The notes below the pieces were generated by a model. The model was not told the origin of the DNA, ran no database searches, and saw only the letters and a program-made list of their open reading frames with translations. DNA of 64,000 nucleotides. Origin: Eucommia ulmoides. Taxonomy: Eukaryota; Streptophyta; Magnoliopsida; Garryales; Eucommiaceae. A program made the translations under genes and the position numbers. Shown here one piece after another: positions 1 through 12,555 of this stretch. Numbering within the stretch: the stretch's first letter is position 1; each line of letters opens with the position of its first letter. The DNA is taken from the NCBI GenBank assembly GCA_016647705.1, contig CM028339.1, positions 22,246,803 to 22,310,802 on the forward strand. Direction: 5' to 3'.

Positions 1-1310
1 AGAAACAATTTCTAAGATCAATTTCCAAAAGATAAACAAGTAATGCAATAATAGAATATAATTAGAAAGATCTCACGCGGAATCCACAGAAAGAATAAAT
101 AGAATGATGTAACTTCAAATCTGGTAGCAGTAAAGATTAATAGCAATTGATCTTCAAGATCATCTCTCAGAATAGCTCACACAATATCTCAGAATAATAA
201 CTCTTATAAAAGCTCACAAAATGATCTTAACTCTTTTTGCTCTTTTGATATTGATTGATTATTAGTCTCTATATATGAAAAACGCAGGTCTTTATATAGG
301 ATAATGAAATCAGCCTTCTAACAGCTAGTTCCTACTTATCATGACATTTAAATGCTCTCTTAGACCCCTTATATCATTATGACTTCATTTTAGTTCAATT
401 CACGTAATAATGACTTTTAAATCTCTCAATTAAGTCCCTCAAATATTTTTCAATCTTAATTAATTAGAATATAATCAATTTTATGTACCAAATTGAGAAA
501 TATTAAAAATTAATTAACCAAATCAATAGGATTTAAACATTAGGTGAAACATATCTTAAATATAATAATATCCCCGAAATATCTCTCAAATCCTAACAAA
601 AAATGACTACTTTTGGATATAATTTCAGAATCCTGAAACAGCTCCCTAAGTCGACTGGCTAGTCGACTACTAGATTCAGGATGAAAGCTGCTGCGTTCAT
701 CGGTCAACCTACTTGTCGACTTTGAGATTCAGAGAGTTCAGTTTACCTTCACCGGCCGACCTACCTGTCGACTTAGAGGTATAGAGAGTTTAGTTTCTCT
801 TCACCGGTCAGCTTGCCTGTCGACTTAAAGATACAGGTTGTTTCTGTTGCTTGGCCCAGTCAACCTACCAGTCGACTTATGTCTACTGGATCTCTTTTCT
901 GAATTTGTTTTTAACTCTTTTCTTTTTACGTTTTCGCCCCTTTAACCATTTTCTTTTCTAAATTAGCTCCACTAACTTCTTAAATTCCATTTTAGTTAAT
1001 TATAAATATTTCTTTTCAAATCACATATAGGAGCAAATAATTTCATCTTATCAAAACACACATAAATAATAAAAAAAAAAATTGTGTTATGTGTGTTCCT
1101 AATTGGGATATGAAGAGTTAAAATTCACTTGAGTTGTTTTTCCTAATTTCTTCAAACTCTTAATTTTTCATCATCTTTGACATCATCATTTAGCATCCAT
1201 TTAATTTACATCTTCATCACTAGAAGTTAAATAACTGAAACACTTAATTAAACCGTTAGTTCCACCAAAACATCAACACTTAATTGTTCATCAAAATCTT
1301 ATGATCAACA
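1..1310 (-). repeat. Left (3') LTR of S1, partial
   Basis: Matches the right part of the LTR at 12,556-14,690 almost base for base and ends in GGATCAACA. About 0.8 kb of the LTR should lie left of the window. A TATA-like sequence in minus orientation lies near 290-302. An array of GTCGAC-type palindromes lies at 648-880, which is upstream of that TATA on the minus strand. Confidence 0.85.
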
Positions 1311-1783
1311 ATCTCCCCTTTTTTATGATGACAATTAATTTTGATATTTTCTTCAAAACAAAAATATGACCACACTCCCCCTGAATCTGAGGATGGGTTT
1401 TTTCACTCGTTAAAGCATAGTAATGAAGATATTATAAAACATACTCAATGAAGTACAAATTTAAAAAAATTAAGAATATTCCCCCTTAATAAAACATCAC
1501 TAATTTCTCAAGAATACTCCCCCTTAAAAAACATCACTAATTTCTTCCCCTTTGTCATCTTCAAAAACAAAATTTTGGGAGGGGAGAACACAAAGTAACA
1601 TTACTCTAGGCAATCATATAATATACTTGAAAGAGTAAGCCTAAATAAATTAAATCCGAATATATATATATATAACTCTTTTAAAAGCACATTAAATCAA
1701 CTCATAAATTCAACTTTAAAAATCAAAACTCAAATTAACTTTTAAGCACAAAACATCAACACTATGTGGATCATTATTATAAC
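1311..1783 (-). other. S1 3' interior with polypurine tract
   Basis: The bases directly inside the LTR read, on the minus strand, AAAAAAGGGGAGATT followed by the LTR start TGTTGAT. That is a standard plus-strand primer tract. The rest is AT-rich and non-coding, with CCCCCTT-type blocks at 1,373-1,530. The last five bases, ataac, are the left target duplication of element A. Confidence 0.75.
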
Positions 1784-2305
1784 CGGTAGCACGTAAAATA
1801 TAGGCCGCTATTTACTCTCGCAAGTATATGAGGTCAAAGTTTTAGAAAAGTGGATCAGTTAAGATCGGGTATCATGTCCACAGGGAAAATGTGAATAATT
1901 GAGTACTGTAATTTACGTAGTCTCATATTATCCTGAAGATTCAATTTAATATTTAAATTAAACTAATTAAAACTAAGCTAAACTACAATTAGTGGGTTAA
2001 TCCTAACTAAGTTGATTAACTAGGGATTGATTTCGTTCACTTAATACATGTTTAATTTTGTTTAGTTAACAATAACGGAGTTTAGGTATCCGATAATCTC
2101 GATTTGTAAACTCCTCCGCCACCTCTTTCGAGTGTAAGATGGGGGAATACGCAATTTTGTGTCAACGCCGAAATCCCCTTCAACGTCTTAATGACCCTAG
2201 GCCGCGTGAGTCTTACCCCAACGTCATCGATTTCACACTAACTAACGCCCTCCTGGGTTGTTAGATTGTAACGATGTGTTTATCCTAGTCCGAATACAGG
2301 GTTAC

Positions 2306-2403
2306 TATCACGACCCGTCCCGAAATCCCGACATCCGGGCTGGCGTGACGACATCATGACATCACCAAAAATAACCAACCAACCATCTATTACACGACAA
2401 TAT

Positions 2404-2440
<37 letters not shown>

Positions 2441-3520
2441 AACCATCATCTATATGAAGCTATACATATTCTGTTAGGGAAACACATCCGTTCCCCAAAT
2501 ATACTAACAGCAAAATATAATACTATGAACCTCTCACAGGTTCGCCTCAGAAAGCTCATCTCAACCCTCCACACGACTCCATCGTAGGACTCTACCTAGC
2601 GCCAGTAGGGGACCGACTCCTAGCTGCTTCTCCTGGTTATCCGTTCCGAACAGTTTTTTTTTTACTGACTATCTTCTACCGATACCCCAGTGCCTACTCC
2701 GAAACGTCCGTCGGCTGCGAGATGAATTTTTGGATTTTTATTGGGGTGTTTGTGTAATTTTTTCCTCTTCCTTTTTTTTTTTTTCTTTCTTTTTTTTTTT
2801 TTTTTTTTTTTTTCCCTTTTTCTCTGTTTTTGGTCACTGGGTTTTCACCGCCGACAAGCACACACACTTTACTCAACTGGCTGGCGACCACCCTACACAC
2901 AACCCAACCAACGACACACGCACACCCCCCAGAGAACAACCCCAACCAGGCAACAACACACCCACTACCGTCGCCTCACCGAACTCACGCCACCGCCACT
3001 ACTTCCGGAACCTGAACACGCACCACTGATCACGCACTCACACTCACAGCACCGATCATACACACATACAGACACGATGATCATCTGAACGATACACCCA
3101 CATGATCTCACACACACACACTGTTTATATACCCGCACAATGAACTCACATCGATGAACAAACACACGCACATACGTCGGTAAACGACAGCTGATCACCC
3201 ACCCATCCAATGCCTGAACACAGCAGTGATGATCACACCCTCTCACATTCCCACAATCACTGGCCGATCAGAACAAAACCACCCCTACCGGCGATCACGA
3301 ACAGCCTGACGTCGCCCACCTCCGATTCTCTCTCTCTCTCTCTAGATTTCTCCTTTTTTGATAGTGTTTTGATCCTCCTTTTTTTTTTTTTTTTTTTTTT
3401 TTGCATGTGTCCTTTTATATGCATGAATTGAGTGGTAGAGATTGATCATCGCTTGCCACGTCTCCTTGTTCCTCTCTCTCTCCTGTCGCCGGCGATCTCA
3501 CTGAACACACACACACACGA

Positions 3521-3577
<57 letters not shown>

Positions 3578-3872
3578 TTTAAAAAATCTTTTGTTAAATT
3601 TCTCTTTTCTCCCCCTCATTATTTAAATATTTATTTTAATCCAAATTCATCATTTATGATTTTCTTAATTTGTAATTTCAGCCCTTAAAATTTTTAAGAA
3701 ATAAGTTAAATGCCAATTTACCTCTCAAAGTTTGGATTGAAAGTCTCTAAATTTTCAAATTGACCCCTAAACTTTTAATTTGAATTTTTAATTTGCATAT
3801 TTCCCCATCACATTTTTCTAAATGCTCAATAATGCAACTAAATTGACGTACGTACGAAATCGGAGTCTTACA
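2306..3872 (-). mobile_element. Solo LTR, probably Ty3/gypsy, inside A's 3' LTR
   Basis: Comparison with A's other LTR shows a 1,567-bp insertion flanked by gttac on both sides (2,301-2,305 and 3,873-3,877). Read on the minus strand it begins TGTAAGAC and ends GGTCGTGATA, close to TG...CA. No primer site or coding domain is inside, so it is a solo LTR. A related copy lies in the other orientation at 52,030-54,672; shared blocks include the segment around 2,590-2,640 and 54,365-54,420. The termini resemble chromovirus (Del/Tekay-like) LTRs, but that is inference. Confidence 0.75.
2402..3582. repeat. Simple-sequence tracts inside the solo LTR
   Basis: (CA)n at about 2,406-2,436, a T-rich pyrimidine tract at about 2,757-2,822, (TC)n at 3,330-3,344, poly-T at 3,379-3,402, and a compound (AC)n-(TA)n-(TG)n tract at 3,504-3,578. 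The AC/TG halves flank the TA core symmetrically. Open frames here are translations of these tracts, not genes. Confidence 0.9.
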
Positions 3873-4735
3873 GTTACCTCTTCCGAGCGTCAAACCCTAG
3901 ATTCTCAAATCCAACCCTAATACCTTAACAAGCATATTGAAGTTGTCATAAAATGATAAACACAATCAGATTTAAAAGCAAACAACCGTTAAAGAAACAT
4001 ATATTAACCAAACGAGTATTTACACAACTACATCGATCCCTAGCTAATATTTATCTAATCTAACATGATCTTGGCCATTAGAACTACAAATCAAGAGGTA
4101 TTCATCATCATTTACAATAAAACATAAAATTACAAAGAGAGAAAGATCAAATCTTAAAGTTAAGTGATCCACTGTCGCCAAAGACCGATCCGCTGATGTT
4201 TCCTCTTCTCCGGATGATGAATATTTTCTTCAAGAATGGCCAAGGATCAATCTCCTAGGATTAGGGACGTTCCATGCTCCAAGGGGTCTTAAGGAAAAAT
4301 GAGAGAATAGGTATTAATAGGCACAAGGTTTCAAAATATCTAAAAAAAATATCTATTTGTTGTGCAGAGGTCATGGCTGCGGCGATGGGATCACGGCCGC
4401 GGCGGTGGGGGTAAGTCAGTTGGTTTCTAGATATTTTACCACCGCGGCAGTGGACTTGCGCTGCGGCGGTAGACTCTCTGAACTTTCACCGCCGCGGCAG
4501 TGGGCCTTCACGCATTTTAGCCCTTCTCTACAATCTCACTGCCGTGGCGGTGGCTCTTGTGATCTTGAAACTTTGTTTCTTTACCATTTTTTCACCGTTT
4601 TCGCTCTTTTATCGTGTGTTTGCGTCCTTACACCAGAATTACATAAAAACTAATAAAAACACAATTAAATATAACTAATTCACTCAAAAACTATCAAATC
4701 CAATTTAGAAGTGGATAGGTATTTTACACCTATCA

Positions 4736-6479
4736 AATACTTCCAAACTTGGAATTTTCTTAATCCTCAAGCAAGACTCTAACACTAAACTAAACAAACT
4801 AACTAAAAATGAAAAATTTGAAACATAAAAGAAGTAAATGCATGTAAGTATAAAGTTCAATCGAAAGGACCAATTTGTTCCTCTCTCAATATCCCTAAAT
4901 CTGATCAAGTTCGGGAAATAACCCACACCAAGTGGTGTTCTAGAATTTTAGCATTCATTATCAATAAAAACCATTCTAAATCCATTGAATGTGTGTGTGT
5001 AAGAACTCAAATGCATAATTACGCACATACCAAATTGGATTATTCAATTGTTAAGTTCATAATGTATACCGTTTAAGGATTCAGGAAAACCATATGCTTG
5101 ATTGGGGTCTACTATCCACTAATGTAGGCTCAGATATTCACAGAGATTAATAGGGCTAGGTTTGGCTTTGGAGAACTACCACGGGTATCACTAGAATTGA
5201 ATATAGATAATCGGTTTAATTGATCAATACCCGAGGTAAAATCACTTGTCACTATCCTCTCTCATAACCCCACACTTTTAGAGTACAACTCTGAATAAGA
5301 AACGAAGATCGTGTGTATTCACTTGTCAAAAGAAAAGAAAATGAAAACACTATTCACATAGGTTTGTTTTTTTTTTTTTTTTTTTTTTAACACATTCCTA
5401 AATTAATTCGAATAATAACCGTTTTAGGAGTGTGCAAAAAAAAGTTAGAGAAACACACCCCCAAACTTATTCGAAATTATAAAATTTTAGGAATATGCAA
5501 AAAGAAATGGTAGAAACACATCCCCAAACTTATTTTAGGAGCATGTGAAAAAAAAATATGAAAGTGACAAGTGAATATACTAATACCGAGTCAATAAAAA
5601 TTCAACTGAAACCCCACCGCTCACTTGATTTTACTCAATTTGAAAATTAGGTTTAGCGACATTGGTTTAGGAAATATTTAAATGAAAAGAGTATTTGAAC
5701 GTTTTTAGAATTGATTACGTTATCGGTTTCGACGAGGAAAATAAGGGATGAAATTTTTTAGGTTAGCTACAACGGTTCAAGCGAAAAAATGATGGCCTAA
5801 ATCACGTCTCTGGAATTACCTTACCTAGGATTTTGCCTCAAGTTTCTCCCAAATCAAGTTCTAGATTCCTTATTTTTGTCATGAACTTCATATTGAATAA
5901 TCGGCGTCTAATTGCTTAGATTATTATACATTGAGTCCGAATATCGTGCGATTTTAGGATTGAGATAATTTTTACCCAATCGACATGTTAAGCACACAAA
6001 ACACATATGGAAGGCATTACCCCGACCTCAATATGTAATTAGGGGATAATTCTCATCATTGGGACTTGGCCCAAATGAACTCAACAACTAAACATGTAAA
6101 TACAACTTCATACATATACAATTCTAAACTAAATCTAATACTAACATACATACTAATCTAAAAACTACACAAGCAAAAACAAGGATTAAACTAAACTAAA
6201 AATTAAAAACTAAAACATTAATTAAAACAATAAAATACATGCATAAACATAATTCTGTACATCAAAAGTTTTTGCATTTTGTTCAAAAAAATAACGATTC
6301 ATCCTTCTTCTACAAAAACACAAAAATTGATAAACAACCCCCAAACTGAAACATGGCAGTGTCTACACTGTCTAGCAGCGAACACAATAACTGAATATAG
6401 CATGTAAAAATAGAAAACTGCGTTCGGACACATACCTAGGAGATAAGACATAGGAGTCTTACCTCCTATTGGCTCACCT
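4736..6479 (-). other. Element A 3' interior: polypurine tract and PPT-like repeats
   Basis: Non-coding. Directly next to the LTR the minus strand reads CCAAGTTTGGAAGTAT, the purine tract. At about 5,385-5,560 a unit of roughly 65 bp is repeated; its minus strand contains AAGTTTGGGGGTGTG-like blocks followed by a block resembling TTTTTGCA. The rest matches the 3' interiors of B (28,160-29,903) and E2 (31,536-32,400), so it is a conserved part of this family. Poly-T at 5,367-5,388. Confidence 0.7.
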
Positions 6480-7621
6480 GGGAGAACGTCATTGCCACCA
6501 CTTTCACATCAGAAAGGAAACTGTGGTGGTTGCAAAAGGTGCGGCGGCACCGACAGCATAGTCAGAAAAGAATGCATATCGATGTCGAAGTGCTCGCACA
6601 TAAGCCGGCTGAATTGATCTTGATAGCGTCCATATTAGTCTTAGTAAGTCTATAGCTTGTATTGCGCTTGTCGAAGATCTCAGAGTTCTTGGTAAACTCG
6701 TTCCCCGTCGAATCCGGCCCATCTGAGTGCCTCGAGAGCTGGGGCCCTAGAAGGCCCTACCTCGTCTCTTTCTTGCTCTTCATCCTCTTCCGCTCCTCCC
6801 GAAGTCTGGCCTTGAGTGTTCCCCTTCAACATCTTTGCAATAATGGCCAAATTGAGGGGATTGATTAGAAAAAACGGGTTACCCCATGGATCAACACCCC
6901 GGCTCACCGACACAACTCCATGAGTAAGTTTGGAAAAGGTAGGCCTCATTTGGTTGTCCCGGCGGTATGTAGAATCAAAGAATATATGTGAGATTCGACG
7001 TCGAGCGGTTTTCCCCACTATATGCAATGTAACACAATAGTCCTCTCCTTTGACACGTCCAAAAAGTGAGAGGTTGGGATCAGGCTGCCACATATAAAGT
7101 GGTACCATATCTTCGCCATCGACTTTAGGAATCTGGCAGGGAAATTTACTTGATCAGGCCCTTTGATGGTCCATTGGACATTGCCCGTTGTCAGGTCCAA
7201 GATCATGTCTTCCATACTTAGTCGGTACCCAAAATAAGGCTCTTCAAAAGGCGGCAGCGGTCCCAATCCCAATACCTCATTCAATTTTTCAAGACTGAAG
7301 AGGATAATCTTGCCTCGAACCTTTGTCTGGTTCTGTTGAGCTTCAGTAGCATTTGCGTAGAACTCCCGGACTACGGATACTTCACCGAGGGGAGGCGATT
7401 TGCAAAAATACTCTCAACCTAGGCTTTGAATAACGCTTTAAAATCTACCTGGAGATCTTCCAGGGGCCCAAATCCTCGCTGCTTTATGTATGGCCTAATG
7501 AACTCATGCATAATGAAATGCTCCTTGGCTTTCTTTGAAACGAATCAGGTGGAATCGAAGTCAGGAGCCGACCCCGATCCTTAACCCCTTGCCCTCTTCG
7601 AAACAAATATTTTAGGCATGG
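6480..7621 (-). pseudogene. Gag-like 'putative plant transposon protein' region of A (broken)
   Basis: Coding remnant on the minus strand, starting MPKI and followed by a basic KRARG stretch, as in the relative in element B at 27,022. The middle carries the recognisable block FICGSLIPTSH...DVSKER, which matches FICGSLLPTSH...DVSKDM in B. The C-terminal part is acidic (GGAEEDEEQERDEV). This pattern resembles the plant family annotated as 'putative plant transposon protein', often found in Athila-related elements and probably gag-derived. No protease, RT or integrase follows. The copy is a fossil broken in several places. Function as a capsid-type protein is inference. Confidence 0.65.
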
Positions 7622-8239
7622 TTCCTAGCAATCACATTCATAAACAAGACAAACCCAATCATATACGCACAATGAAAAACAGTCTCTATATCAATACTAT
7701 CAAGAACAAGGCTTTATCTCAATACACATTCACCATTTGCAACGATTTCAACAAAATACTAGCAATGTAGCTTGAATTTTTGTTTCACACAATTAAACAA
7801 TCCATTTAAACATGTTTATCACCAAGAATCAAACCAAAATCCCAAATAAATTTGAAATCGCGAAAATAGGGTTTAAGGGGTTTAGGGCAAAACTTCAAAA
7901 TCAAATGATTTTTAACATAATCATGAAAACTAACCAATAATTTCAACAACTAGAGAAAATTTAAGGTAAAATAAACTTACTTGTTAAGAAATTACGGTCA
8001 AATCGAAGAGAAATGAAGAAATTTCACCGTTCACGCAAAAATCCTAAAATCTCAAAAATGGAGGTGGAAATCCAATTCTTGGAGGGTGATTTGTGGTGGA
8101 TTTCAAAATTTTTGTAACTAGAAGGATGATTTTGAAGGGTTGGAAATGGTTTGGAGAGTTGGGATTAGAGGGATTTGCGTTTCAGAGAGAATGGGGAGAG
8201 TTTTGTTCGAAAGGGGCGCTACTGTTTTAATTTGAACAG

Positions 8240-8460
8240 ACGCGTCACCGCCGCGGTGGTGGGATCACCGCCATGGTGATAACAGTGCCTTTTCTTAGAT
8301 AAGCTACTGACGTTCTATCGCCACGACGGTGGATTTCTCGCTGCGGCGGTAGCAGCGCTTTTTCTAAACTTAAGCTACTGACGTTCCATTGCTGCGGCAG
8401 TGGAGCGTTTTGCTGGAAAAGAGACACATCCTGAAGTTTCACCACCGTGGCGGTGGGCTT
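8240..8460. repeat. Internal palindrome cluster in A
   Basis: Five or more imperfect palindromes with a CACCGC...GCGGTG frame, for example CACCGCCGCGGTGGTG and CACCACCGTGGCGGTGG, about 20-60 bp apart. They are the same type as the clusters in A's LTRs but lie inside the element, on the 5' side of the gag-like region. Confidence 0.8.
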
Positions 8461-9019
8461 TTGTTGATTTTTTTTTCATTTTCCTCAACAAAACTCATTA
8501 CCACTCGTTTCCATTTCGCTAGTTCAACGATTTTAAGTACAAAACACAACCTTAACTATCCAAACTCCTAGATTTACCTCCAAACTTGTTCCGAGACCAT
8601 TTCAGCCTCCAAAAAGAATTAAATAAATAGCAAAAATCAGACAAAATCATGCCCTCATTTTCATATAAAAAGAATGTGTTTCATATCATAAAAATATGCG
8701 CTTGATTTACCATCCCTAGCTAAACTTTCATATTGCTAAGCATTTTTCACCAAAATTCCCCATAGACAAGGAATTTGGGCTCAAATGCTCAGTTGGATCA
8801 AGATCATGAATTGAAGTCGGCTTCTCCTCTCAGTCCTTATCATTTTCAATATAAGCTAGATCTCGGGATTGAGAATTAAGAATTCCAAACTTCTTCATCG
8901 TTTCTCGCACGGCTTGATCACATTAACGCAATAAAACAAAAATAAAAATTTAAAAATAAAATAAAATAAATGCCAGGATTAATATTCGACCACTTAGTTG
9001 CAATATCAACTTAAAATTC

Positions 9020-9049
9020 ACACAATCTCCGGCAACGACGCCAAAAACT
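9020..9049 (-). promoter_or_regulatory. Primer binding site (tRNA-Asp type) of A
   Basis: On the minus strand the bases after the LTR read AGTTTTTGGCGTCGTTGCC, then GGAGAT. This closely matches the complement of the 3' end of tRNA-Asp (TGGCGCCGTTGCCGGGGAT), the primer used by Athila-type elements. Confidence 0.8.
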
Positions 9050-10488
9050 TGGTAGCGCGTAAAATATATACCGCTACTTACTCGCAAGTATACGAGGTCA
9101 AAGTTTTAGAATAGTGGATTGGTTAAGATTGGGTATCGTGTCCACAGGGAAAGTGTGAATAATTAAGTACCGCAATTTACGTAGTCTCATATTATCCTGA
9201 CGATTCAATTTAATATATAAATTAAACTAATTAAAATTAAGCTAAACTACAATTAGTGGGTTAATCCTAACTAAGTTGATTAACAAGGGATTGATTTCGT
9301 TCACGTAACACATGTTTGATTTTGTTTAGTTAACAATAACGGAGTTTAGGTATCCGATAATCTCGGTTCGTAAACTCCTCTGCCACCTCTTCTGAGTGTA
9401 AGACAGGGAAATACATGACTTTGTGTCAACGCCGAAGTTCCCCTCAACATCTTAAAGACCCTAGGCCGCATAAGTCTCGCCCCCACATCATCGATTGCAT
9501 ACTAACTAATGCCCTCGCAGGTCGTTAGATCGTAACGATGTGTTTATCCTAGTCCGAATACAGGGTTACCTCTTCCGAGCGTCAAACCCTAGATTCTCAA
9601 ATCCAACCCTAATACCTTAACAAGCATATTGAACTTGTCATAAAATTATAAACACAATCGGATTTAAAAGCAAACAACCGTTAAAGAAACATATATTAAA
9701 CCAAACGAGTATTTACACAACTACATCGATCCCTGACTAATATTTATCTAATCTAACAGAATATTGGCCATTAGAACTACAAATCAAGAGGTATTCATCA
9801 TCATTTACAATAAAACATGAAATTACAAAGAGAGAAACAAAGAGAAAAATATCAAATCTTAAAGTGGAGTGATCCACTGTCGCCAAAGACTGATCCGTCG
9901 ATGTTTCATCTTCTCCAGATAATGAATATCTTCTTCAAGAATGGACAATGATCAATCTCCTAGGGTTAGGGACATTCCATGCTCCAAAAGGTCTTAAGGA
10001 AAGTGGGAGAATAGGTATTAATAGGCACAAGGTTTCAAAATATCTAAAAAATATCTATTTGTTGTGCAGAGGTCATGGCCGCGGCGATCGGATCACGACC
10101 GCGGCGGTAGGGGTAAGTCGGTTGGTTTCCAGATATTTTATCGCCGCAACGGTGGACTTGCGTTGCAGTGGTGGACTCTCTAAACTTTCACCGCTGCGGT
10201 GGTGGGTTTTCCACCACGGTGGTGGGCCTTCATGCATTTTAGCCCTTCTCCGCAATCTCACCGCCGCGGCGGTGGCTTCCTTGCCGCGGCGATGGCCCTT
10301 GTGATCTTGAAACTTTGTTTCTTCATTATTTCATCACCATTTTCCCATCGTTTTCACTCTTTTATCGCTTGTTTAAGTCCCTACACCTGAATTACATAAA
10401 AACTAACAAAAATATAATTAAATATAACTAATTCACTCGAAAACTATCAAATCCGGTTTAGAAGTGGATAGGTATTTTACACCTATCA
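9050..10488 (-). repeat. 5' LTR of element A
   Basis: 1,439 bp, running TGATAGGTGT to GCTACCA on the minus strand. Palindrome cluster at 10,070-10,290 with mainly CGCGG cores. Followed by target duplication ataac. Confidence 0.85.
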
Positions 10489-11378
10489 ATAACTAAATAT
10501 CAAGTCTACTCAATCCATCCTAATTCATACTAAAAACATCATTCTTAATCATGCAATCTCCCACTATATAAGTGTGAACAAATTAATTAATTTTAAGGAG
10601 AAAAATATAATCTTTGAAGCGCTAAGGCATGAAACATCTCTCAATAATAGTTTATGAAGCTATCAATATAATGCATACTTATTTCATAAAAAATTCAGGT
10701 CCATTTTTCAACAAGAATCATTAACGCTCAAGAACATGAATCATATCTCAATCAATAACATGTATATTAAAAATGTTATCTCGTAATATGCTCAATCCCT
10801 TACACAATAATAATCATTTAAAAATTTAGAGGATATGAGACATATAAAAATGACCTATTACCATGTATATAACCAGATACTTAATTCATATAAATATATT
10901 CATGTAAGCACATAATCACGATTCTAAATAATTCAGATCAAATAAATCATTTTTTATCATTTAATTTACCTCAATTAAAACATGATGCATTTTAATAAAT
11001 CAAATAATAACAAACTTAGCTCAATTCAACTTCTTTGTATAAAAGTAAATAACATGAATGATAGCTCAATTCAACTTATTTGTATAAAAGTAAATAACAT
11101 GAATGATAACACATTATACAAATAGTCCTAAAAACATATGTAACACATAATTAGCATTATTTAGTGAGATCACAAATACTCAATTAATCTTTTAAATCAC
11201 ATAACATTCTTTAAAATAAACACATAATTACTACTTGATATAAGCATATAAAGACATGTTAATACCCCTTAACTAAATGTGATTTTCAGAATCACCATAT
11301 AATGTTTCTAACACAACAAATAAACATGTAATTGAAAATAGGTCTTACAAACCATCACCAACTTACCTATTTGGCAAG
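10489..11378 (-). other. S1 interior between gag and element A, non-coding
   Basis: Very AT-rich, no open frame of note. A 49-bp stretch is repeated in tandem at about 11,020-11,115 (starting AGCTCAATTCAACTT). This is where pol would be expected in an autonomous relative; nothing resembling pol is seen. Confidence 0.6.
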
Positions 11379-12501
11379 TTAGGCACCTCCATCTTTAACA
11401 AATTTAATGAATTTAAAATGCAAAAGGTTAGGAGTACCTTTTATATCTTTCGGGGAGACTTTACTTTTTACCTCGTTTGTACCACCGATTGATTTGAGTA
11501 CACAATTTCTCTTAGCCGATGGCTTTGGTACATCTTTCTTGCCTTCGCTTGCTGCTTGTGGGTTCTTTGTAACTTCACATCTCAAATTTGGTGCATCTTT
11601 TTTGTTTACATATGTCACTTGTGACTTGTTTGAAACTTCACATCTCGACTTCGGTTTACCTTTTCGCTTTATACATATCTCTTGTGGATTCTTGGTGACT
11701 TCTCGTCTTGAATTTGATATAATCTCTCTAGTTGTTCCTTCCGGTCCAGTCCCAACACTGCGTAACTCTGCACAAGCCAACTGTGTAGCTCTTTTTGGTA
11801 TCCATTTCACTTTGGATCCATTCTTAGCCATAAACTTAGGGTTCCTGAATGGACATGATACTTTTAAATGTCCAACCCTGTTGCAATAATTGCATCTCAA
11901 CTTCGACTCAATTCTTTTGGCAATAAGGGCAAATATCGAAGTTCTCTTATCATTGCTTGATACTTTAGAACTGTTGGAATCCGTATCATCCCATGTTTCT
12001 TTCGTAGATCTCTCTTTTCTCTTTAGGTTACTTTCTGATCCAGCCTCATACTGTTGCACAACCGTCTCATGGGTTATTAAATCAATGATGAGTTCATCGG
12101 TAGTGAGTTTGGTGAGATCTTTGGCCTCCTTGATTGTAATCACTTGATCAGTTCCCTCATATGTGTCTTTTAATATATCTCATATTTTTTCCGCAGAAGC
12201 ACAACCTGAAATTTTCCTATACATACTTGCATCTAGAGAACAAAACAAAATGTTAGTAGCTTGTGAGTTAATAGATAATCTTCCTTTATCAAAGGAACTC
12301 AGATGCTCCTTTCTCTTGGCTACTCCATTTTCCATAGGAGTGTATGGACCATCTTCAATAACCAACCATGCCTCGTAATTAGTGGCCTACAAAAAAAAAA
12401 TCATTTTATTCTTCCAAACAGCATAATTACTACCTATAAACAATGGCGGATGGTGCATAGAAAACCCCTCACCTAGTATGCCTATCGTGTGTGCCATGTG
12501 A
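11379..12501 (-). pseudogene. Copia gag of S1 (broken)
   Basis: Minus-strand gag remnant. The N-terminal part reads FIGSNYAVWKNKM and TNYEAWLVIEDG, typical of Copia gag openings (FDGTNYAYWK). A CCHC zinc knuckle, CNYCNRVGHLKVSC, lies in the C-terminal half (near 11,860-11,905 on the plus strand) and is followed by a basic, Lys-rich tail. Gag coats the RNA genome and forms the particle. The region ends with its own terminator and no pol follows, so this is a gag-only element. There is at least one break. It starts about 40 bp downstream of the primer site. Confidence 0.8.
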
Positions 12502-12541
12502 TCTTTATTAGCTATTGTTTTAAGCTAATCAAGCTAAACCA

Positions 12542-12555
12542 GCTCTGATACTAAT
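12542..12555 (-). promoter_or_regulatory. Primer binding site (initiator-Met tRNA) of S1
   Basis: On the minus strand ATTAGTATCAGAGC directly follows the LTR end TAACA. This is nearly the standard plant Copia primer site TGGTATCAGAGC. Confidence 0.9.

Larger units (their letters stand above)
1784..4735 (-). repeat. 3' LTR of element A (contains a solo LTR)
   Basis: Aligns with the 5' LTR at 9,050-10,488 on both sides of the 2,306-3,872 insertion. On the minus strand it starts TGATAGGTGT and ends in GCTACC plus a diverged terminal base. The palindrome cluster lies at 4,370-4,560, with GCGG-type cores. Confidence 0.85.
7622..9049 (-). other. Element A 5' interior (leader)
   Basis: Non-coding sequence between the primer site and the gag-like region. 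It holds a second palindrome cluster at 8,240-8,460. The stretch at 8,750-8,910 matches 25,680-25,830 in B and reads like a remnant of an older coding leader. No gene is supported. Confidence 0.65.
1784..10488 (-). mobile_element. Athila-like non-autonomous Ty3/gypsy element A
   Basis: The element is flanked by a perfect 5-bp target duplication, ataac (1,779-1,783 and 10,489-10,493). LTRs are 1,784-4,735 (3', enlarged by a nested solo LTR) and 9,050-10,488 (5', 1,439 bp). A primer site matching tRNA-Asp adjoins the 5' LTR and a purine tract adjoins the 3' LTR, fixing the minus orientation. The interior has one gag-like coding region and no pol. The first 150 or so bases of the two LTRs differ by roughly 10% by eye, so the copy is fairly old. 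Coding region broken in several places. Confidence 0.85.

Noticed and set aside
2402-3626. Several overlapping open frames of 60-115 codons on both strands
   Set aside because: They translate CA, TC, T and TA repeats inside a solo LTR (poly-His/Thr, poly-Phe, Tyr-Ile runs); no domain and all frames open alike.
12542-12555. tRNA gene fragments at this site and at 57,679-57,694
   Set aside because: Only the 3'-end complement of initiator-Met tRNA is present, beside LTR ends, which is a primer site, not a gene.
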